This document shows, in pieces, positions 57,683-64,000 of a stretch of 64,000 bases of DNA. Under the pieces are notes generated by a model, which was given only the letters and a program-made list of their open reading frames with translations, made no database searches and was not told the origin of the DNA. The stretch spans positions 1,010,606 to 1,074,605 of the forward strand of contig SCFE01000047.1 of assembly GCA_004352715.1 (NCBI GenBank). The letters are read 5' to 3'. The position numbers and the translations under genes were made by a program. The stretch's first letter is position 1, and every line of letters begins with the position of its first letter. Source of the stretch: Hofstenia miamia. Its lineage: Eukaryota; Xenacoelomorpha; Acoela.

Positions 57683-57720
<38 letters not shown>
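57401..57720. repeat. (TA)n arrays around a gap
   Basis: TA repeats at 57401-57465, with an internal CTGTATGTGTA, border 147 Ns (57466-57612); another TA array is at 57685-57720. The same CTGTATGTGTA interruption occurs in the array at 60196-60235. Confidence 0.85.
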
Positions 57721-57726
<6 letters not shown>

Positions 57727-58387
57727 CACATTTTTTACGTCAAAGCACTTAGATAACACTTAGATTTTTTAGAAACAGCCCATCAACTTCAAACGACAAA
57801 CCAACAATTAGGTATGTAAAAAAATTTTTATACATAAAGTGAGAATTATTTTAGCAGGTTTTGGATTTTGAATTAGCTAAGAAATACTTATTAGCATTTA
57901 TTTTGATCATGGTAAATTATATTCCATTATTCTAAATGAATTCATCATTATAATGCTTTTGAAATAGATTAACAACAAATTTTCTAAAAGCAATGCTCTA
58001 TATATACTCTAAATATAAAGTTGACTTAGAAATCATTAAACAATTTTTAGTTATATATATATATATATATTTTGGCGCTTAGCAGCGCATCTTAAATAAA
58101 ACACGAATATTTTTGCATTGCATTCCAGTGGATTCTCAGAAGGTTCAGCCTAACTTTCTAAATTCGATTTTGCACACAGTTCCCCTTGTTAGAGCTATAT
58201 TCAGGTGTGGAGTGTCGGATTTTATTTGTTGAGAAATATAACATAGAATTACATTTCTCAAATTTAAATCCCCTTTGGTTATTATTTAGGAGTACACTTA
58301 TTATTGATTTGCCTGTTAAAAAATGGTAGTATATGCTAATGGGCTCATTTAAATTTGAGCATGCAATAGATAAAGCAAAATATTTAG

Positions 58388-58983
58388 AGGAATGTTTTCA
58401 AAATCTAATGGCTCATGTTGAACAATTTCAAGGTATTTTCAACTTTACTACTGAAGAGGCCCTGCATTCAGCATTCGAAAATATTGTAAACAACATTGTA
58501 AGCTCTTTTTAATTTTCAAGTATAAGTAGCGTTTTTAGTGCTCCATTTTAAAAGCTAACTTCACTGATGTAGAATTCAATTTGAATAGTTGTGAACTGTC
58601 GTCAATTTTCAAATCAAATGAGAATTATTTTGGATTTAACTTTACAATGAATTTTATTAAAACAGAATTGAATTTTGAAGAATTAGACATCAATCAAATT
58701 CAAGAAATTATTGCGAATATCGAAGAAGTGGGAGTTTTTGAAGTTTTCTCAATGGAAGTACTTCCTCATAGGTGTTCTGGTAAAAAATATTTTGTACCTT
58801 AAATCAAGAAGCTTACATTAAGCTTTGAATACATTTAGTACAATACTTTTTTCTATATATAAAGGTCAAAATATTATGTTAATAGATATATATATAGAGT
58901 TTCCTCGAGAACTTGTGAAATCAAAACTTATAGATTTGCTAAATGAATTGGATACAGTTAAATTTCAATTAACATTAAAGTAG
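58388..58983 (+). CDS. Host gene: three exons including module copy 2 and a possible C-terminus
   Basis: Exon A' 58388-58497 (after ATTTAG, before GTAAGC) encodes ECFQNLMAHVEQFQGIFNF... Exon B' 58539-58779 (after TTTTTAG, before GTAAAA) starts CSILKANFTDVEF, contains SCELSSIFKSNENYFGFNFT, and ends PHRCSG. A 41-bp intron of phase 0 lies between them, and both outer phases are 1, exactly as in copy 1. A third exon (58865-58983, after TATAAAG) reads on in phase as GQNIMLIDIYIEFPRELVK and a helix, then TVKFQLTLK and TAG, so it may be the last exon. NFT sequons suggest secretion. No signal peptide or membrane span is visible in these exons. Function unknown. Confidence 0.6.
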
Positions 58984-59567
58984 CGATACATAATATTATT
59001 GAATTCTACAACATTTAGCGGTCGATTCCCATATTTTTAGAATCTCATTGTTTAGTTGCAAATATTCTTCTATGAAAAATATATTATCACTTTTAATACT
59101 CAATTACGCAACAAGAGCACAGAAAATTTTAAGTGGCTAGATATTAAACTTACAACAAGCCAGCGATGGCAGAAACCTATAACTCAAAGGGGACATGCTA
59201 ATCAAAATTCTTAACTTCATTTATTCTCTTACAAGGACATTCCTTTTAATTTAGCTGTACTAATACAAATTTCTTATAAGTATCATATTTTTTTTTAAAT
59301 TTTCATATATTTCAGTAGTTACACTGTGAAAAAGCCAAATCCCCCTATTCGAAAATTCTTGGGCTTCATGTACCCTCACTCGCATTTCGGACAACCATGG
59401 TCATAAACATACGTTATTACTTTTATACTTCTTTTGAAATTTACTTTGTCATGCTATCTAAAATATTTACATATGAGTTAAAAAGTAATGCAAAGATTTG
59501 GAATTTCACTGCAATTTTTCTCTTCAAGTTGTAAGTACATCTACAATATGTTCTTCATTTTTTTTAG

Positions 59568-59612
59568 GTTTCTATGTGGTTACTATCAGTTTTGATTACG
59601 AAATAGCTAGAG
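59568..59612 (+). CDS. Candidate small exon (phase 1-1) of the same gene type
   Basis: A pyrimidine-rich stretch ending TTTTTTTTAG is followed by 45 nt encoding FYVVTISFDYEIAR and a GTAAAA donor. Both phases are 1. The strand-like peptide resembles the start of the exon at 58865 (IMLIDIYIEFPREL). It is too short to be certain. Confidence 0.35.
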
Positions 59613-60195
59613 GTAAAAAATTTGTCTACCAAAAATTATGATTCTATTTAATAATTTGGTGCTTCGAGTCGACTTAGGTATCTTGTATCACTGAATCAAT
59701 GTTTGCAGAGCCCTTTACTTTATTCATGCTAAAAAAATTTTTATTGAGAGGATCGTTCGATGATTAAAGCTCTACATGTAGATTCCAGCAAATTTGAAGT
59801 CGTGGTAATAGAGCACTTGAAGGCAACTGTGATGGTTCTAATTTTAAATCATCTCATTTGTCCCTGCACTATGGCTACAGTAATGAATTATTAAGCTTGT
59901 TGCGAATACGAAACAAGCTCCACACTTTTGTCCCATATTGACGGTTGTTGTGTCAAACATCATGCCAACTATGGACTTGTTAGATCCCCATTTATCCCAT
60001 GCAATCACATGACATTGCTTCTATTTGACCAAATTTGGCAGGAATATAAGTAGTTTTCAAGTTTTATAGCAGTTTCTTCATTTAATGTTCCGATCCAACT
60101 AAAATATATAGACCCAAGGGACTGTGAATTATTCACAGAATTTTAATTAGTACCGTAAAAATTCCTTTGTGTTCAGCAACAGAGCTTCCAACCAA

Positions 60196-60379
60196 TATAT
60201 ATATATATATATATATACTGTATGTGTATATATATNNNNNNNNNNNNNNNNNNNNNNNNNNNNNNNNNNNNNNNNNNNNNNNNNNNNNNNNNNNNNNNNN
60301 NNNNNNNNNNNNNNNNNNNNNNNNNNNNNNNNNNNNNNNNNNNNNNNNNNNNNNNNNNNNNNNNNNNNNNNNNNNNNNN
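60196..60379. repeat. (TA)n array followed by gap
   Basis: A TA array with an internal CTGTATGTGTA, then 144 Ns (60236-60379). Confidence 0.9.
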
Positions 60380-60742
60380 CATATCAGCTAAAAGTAAAAT
60401 ATTCAATAGAAAATTCGCGTCTTTTCCTTTTATTGAAATTTTCTCACATCATCCTTTGCAGTAGTAGACTAGTTGTCTCTATCAAATATTTAGACCAATT
60501 TGATTTGATTTGATAATACGCTTGGTAAGTGTACTTATAGCATCATAATATTATAATTAAAATTATATATTTGTGAAAACATACAAACTTAATTTTAGTT
60601 TGCAGTCGAAAAATAAGTCTTTGCTGAAAAAAGAGGAAAACTAGATTTATATATATATATATATAATTAATTAAATTTATTGGCAATACATGTATAACTT
60701 TTTTGACAATTTTGCTGAAATTACAAGGAAGTTATGATTTAG

Positions 60743-60860
60743 CTGCCGCAATTTTAAATACAGCAACTTGGATTTCATTCATTACTGTGTTCAAGAAGTT
60801 GACGTGATAAATTGTCAGAAATACATGGATGACATTTTTGTAAATATTGGAAACGCTTTT
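60743..60860 (+). CDS. Candidate exon, possibly module-A-like
   Basis: Bounded by GATTTAG and GTAAGT, 118 nt, phase 2 to 0. It encodes CRNFKYSNLDFIHYCVQEVD... and CQKYMDDIFVNIGNAF. Its tail resembles exon A' (SAFENIVNNI) and it also ends in phase 0, but the start phase differs. No partner exon B was found downstream, so this may be a decayed or divergent copy. Confidence 0.35.
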
Positions 60861-61880
60861 GTAAGTTTCAGCTTATAAAAATTCTCGCAAGTTTTATTAA
60901 TGGCTCATAATTGTAACCCAGTTGTTTTTTGAATTTTATGTTTTGGTGCAAACATTAGAAAATACAAATTTTCTTCTGATGAACTAATAAATTAGTAATG
61001 GAAAGAAAAGCTTATGTCATTTAAAGATTAATAAAGCGCAATGTAACAGGTCTGTCTCTGTTTGAGAGATATATCAGATGAATTTGGTTCACTTGCATAG
61101 GTCTGAGAAGAAACATTAAATGCAACTATGATTTTAAATATTTAGGAAAACCCTCCAAATTCAAAATGACACATTGATGTTATGCTTAAAATTATAGTAT
61201 TAGGCAAATGGAATTAATATTTTTCTATGAAAATATTAAGAAAACATTAAATATTCCCATTCTCAATATCAAAAAAGAACAATTTTGTTGTTAGTTGTTC
61301 TTACACAGTTTTTCTTAAATGTTATATTGTGGTGACTGACAAATTTCTGTAAAGTAAAATATCCTAATATTAAGTTTTTGTAGAAACTAAAAATTTGTAG
61401 AAACATAATTTTCCAAAGATTGTCAAATTTTGTTATTAAACTCATTAAATCTACAACTTAGGGAATCATATATATCACTATATTTAAAAGATTGATATTT
61501 TGTTAGGCTGTGGCAAGAATATGAGATTGGTCACGCGTGATCTGTCACATTTCGATACAACCACTAGTCTAGCCACCCAAGATAATTAGCGATGTGAAGT
61601 GATTTTGTAACTGTTCTTGCTATCAATCACATTGTCCATCCGTAGCCTTAGTCAATATTAACAGGTATTTTTCCAGGGGAATAACAAATTTATGTTATTA
61701 CTCACATTTGAGGAAGTCTTCAATCATACAGAGAGTTGCTGATTCTTCAAGATCAGGATCAGAGGCTTGTTGTTTAGCAAACGACGGCGGATGAATTTAT
61801 AAAACCTATTTGTAGGTTTGTTTTTTCTTCAGATACCATACTTCAAATGCATCAGAGTAAGATTTTCTTTAATTCAACCA
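60861..61880. other. No gene recognised
   Basis: AT-rich. A perfect TCACGCGTGA palindrome lies at about 61532. No open frame with motifs. Confidence 0.5.
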
Positions 61881-61889
61881 TTTCCCATT

Positions 61890-62770
61890 AAGCAATAAAG
61901 CACCTACAAAACATTTGGAAGACTTCTAGAAGACCTTAAGAAGACATTTACCTCTAGAAATTGCTTAGAAATGGTTTAGGAGACATTTACAGAGCATTTA
62001 GTAGACCATGAGCAGACAAAGCAACATACAATTATTGAGCATATACATAAATTCTCAATGGCTAACTCAATGATGTTAGCATTGCCATTTCATTACAAAA
62101 GAGAAAATCATTATTTTAGAATTATCAAATATTTATGATTTACCCAAATTGCCATAGTTTGTATTCCTTAACAATGTGCTATTAATTTTGTCCATTATAA
62201 ATTGAATAGTTTTAATATAAATATGTTCTGCATTATTTTTGAAAGGCATTATAGAAAAATATACTGTCAAATAATTTTTGCTGATTTTCAAGCAATACTC
62301 ACTTATTGCTAAAGTTTTGCTCAAATTATTCTTGTAATCACTGGATATTGCATTTTTAAATATCTAAAGTGAGCACTTAGACTGGCCCATTACAAAACCT
62401 GGGCTATTTGTAGCAAATATTTGGGAATGGATTAGAAAACTCATAGAAATTAACTAGAAATTGTATAGAAATGATTTAGAAAACATCTAATAATGGTTTA
62501 GAAGATACTTAGAAGTCAATAATACGTGTAAAAAATGTCTAGAAAACCCTAAAACGACATTTAGAAAACGTTTAGAAGAAATCTACGTATTGCTTAGAAA
62601 ACATTTTGCAACATCATTTGGTGGAAACGGAATAGCCTTCAGCAACATTGAGAAATTGTGTTATATAAGACATTTATCCGTCATGGATATTAAAACAACG
62701 TACAATATGTTATGCCAATGTAATACGGATATACAACGTTTTATTGGTTATTGGTTTACTGACTGTATTT
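61890..62770 (+). repeat. Dispersed repeat with TTTAGAAGACG units, copy 2
   Basis: Units such as TTTGGAAGACTTCTAGAAGA and AACGTTTAGAAGAAATC occur in two blocks (61905-62010, 62430-62600). The tail ACAATATGTTATGCCAATGT and CAACGTTTTATTGGTTATT matches copy 1 at 44845-45170. The interval 62030-62400 lacks units and may be an insertion. Confidence 0.6.
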
Positions 62771-64000
62771 CATGCTTTATCTTAAGTGTGCAAGTATTAT
62801 TTTTATTACCTTGAAATGTTCAGAAAAAAAATTTTGTAATAACACATTTTGCGATCTTTACTTGCTTTTAATTTTGTTTAAATGTAGATATAACTAATGA
62901 GATTACAAATGAAAAGAAAACGGATTTAACATTTGATAACTTCGTTCAATACTAATTTTAAACAAAAAATTATGTATACTTTCAAATTTAACGGTATGTT
63001 AACTTCAAAAGGAAAGCAACAGTTATTGCTCAACAGATTTCTAAAAAATACTCTAAATATATACATTTAAATCTATAATATTCTGCCTTTATAAATTAGA
63101 ATTTCTTCTAAGAATTATTCTTAGGAATGATCCATATTTATTAAGATATAAGTATAGTCTTCCGCCATTTTGAAATTCTACATGCTATTGTCAGTGCAAA
63201 AATATACAATGCGAAATAAATCAAGAAAAATTATAGAGTGAAGCCACGTGTATTCCGACATTGGAAAAGGTGAATTGCTGACGGGACCCAATTCTAAAAT
63301 TCTTAAGCCTGTTAAAATACTTTTATAAAAATGTCCGGTTGAAAATATTCAGATTCATTGATATTGAAAGCAATTGTTTATCCTTGGAGTATGATTTTAC
63401 AGGAATTAACGTTTAGGCTTACGAGCATTTTTAAGAGGATACGTTAATTGCTAATATTGATAGATTTTCCATTGTCTCAATTATATAAGGATACCATACT
63501 CTGAACAGTCGTGTTGAGATGATATGATAACAATGATCCAAGAAGCTGAAATCTAGATTATTTATTATTTTGTAATATATGCTGCAGACAAATGGTGAAT
63601 CAGGTTGAGCAAGGCTTTATTAAATCATTTGATTCATCAATATCATGAAATGTTGTCCAATAGTGACAACTTTCTATTCAATTTTTCCAAAGAATCATGT
63701 TCACTAGGAATGACGTCATCATACACAAGACGGGTTGGGAACATTTATCACTGTTTTCATGATTCACAATACAGTTATAAAGTAGGGCTGTGCTTCACCC
63801 TAAAGCCAAATGTTCATATATCTCTCAACAAAATTTCTTTCTGTGGTGGGCAAGAAAGAGGTATTTGAGGCACACACCAAGGGATTGGGGTGTATTTTTT
63901 GAAGAAAAAAATCTTAAATGGAATCTATGTATGCACGTGGCAAAACCCTTCAATGAATTTTGAATTCTATGCAGTGGATGAATTATTCCAAACAGAGTTG
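62771..64000. other. No gene recognised with confidence
   Basis: AT-rich. The frame 63605-63868 (MSKALLNHLIHQYHEMLSNS...) has Cys residues and no stop for 87 codons, but I recognise no motif and see no clear splice borders. It may belong to a relic transposon or host exon. Confidence 0.4.

Noticed and set aside
58581-58802. Single-exon ORF 58581-58802
   Set aside because: Its start lies inside the better supported exon B' (58539-58779), and its last codons run past a GTAAAA donor.
57367-60513. Tyr-Ile repeat ORFs around 57.4 and 60.2 kb
   Set aside because: They are translations of (TA)n arrays and Ns.
63605-63868. 87-codon ORF as a host gene
   Set aside because: No motif, no clear splice borders, and broken downstream frames; left as unassigned.

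Overview
This window is AT-rich eukaryotic DNA, almost certainly from an invertebrate animal. Evidence for that is the mix of Ty3/gypsy-like LTR retrotransposons, a Polinton/Maverick DNA-polymerase fragment, Penelope-like GIY-YIG fragments, Tc1/mariner, Merlin, hAT-like and Mutator-like transposases, long (TA)n arrays, assembly gaps, and split host exons with very short introns. I cannot name the species. There are no operons, ribosome-binding sites or prokaryotic features.

Region 1, about 1-28.8 kb, is a retroelement graveyard dominated by one Ty3/gypsy-like family, called LTR1 here. Its LTR is about 1162 bp, starts TGTAGCAT(A/C)ATCC, ends ATGTTACA, and is followed by a primer-binding site beginning TGGCGAC. 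Copies lie on both strands. A 5' LTR-PBS-gag element on the minus strand (3289 down to 1) is broken by further LTR pieces. A solo LTR (9103-10264, target duplication TTAT) splits an old gag-protease/RT copy (7914-11205). A minus-strand 3' end has a purine tract next to its LTR (11230-13700). The best copy (16765-23226) holds LTR, PBS, gag, protease, RT, RNase H and integrase with many stops and shifts, and ends in an inverted LTR next to a gap. Inserted among these are a Merlin transposon (14701-16291) and a remarkable unit at 3290-7909. In that unit two about 1.37-kb direct LTR-like repeats (LTR2), flanked by TTAG on both sides, enclose a Polinton-type DNA-polymerase N-terminal fragment instead of gag-pol.

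Region 2, about 28.8-48.8 kb, is dominated by DNA transposons: an hAT-like relic, a nearly intact Tc1 element with an unbroken transposase (31650-33073), a Penelope remnant, a deleted Tc1 nested in a related MITE, a mariner-like DUF4817 relic, a 1.2-kb TTAA-flanked element with long terminal symmetry, and a dispersed repeat rich in TTTAGAAGACG-like units. Several gaps sit at TA arrays, and some neighbouring duplications look like assembly effects.

Region 3, about 48.8-64 kb, contains the only plausible host coding sequence. Paired small exons at 48854-49263 and 58388-58779 are similar to each other, have the same intron phases and both have 41-bp introns. They encode a Cys- and N-glycosylation-site-bearing module of unknown function. 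Around them are a second Penelope fragment with a hammerhead-like 3' motif, a 2.2-kb large inverted repeat, a Mutator-like transposase relic and tandem repeats. No tRNA, rRNA or CRISPR array was recognised.
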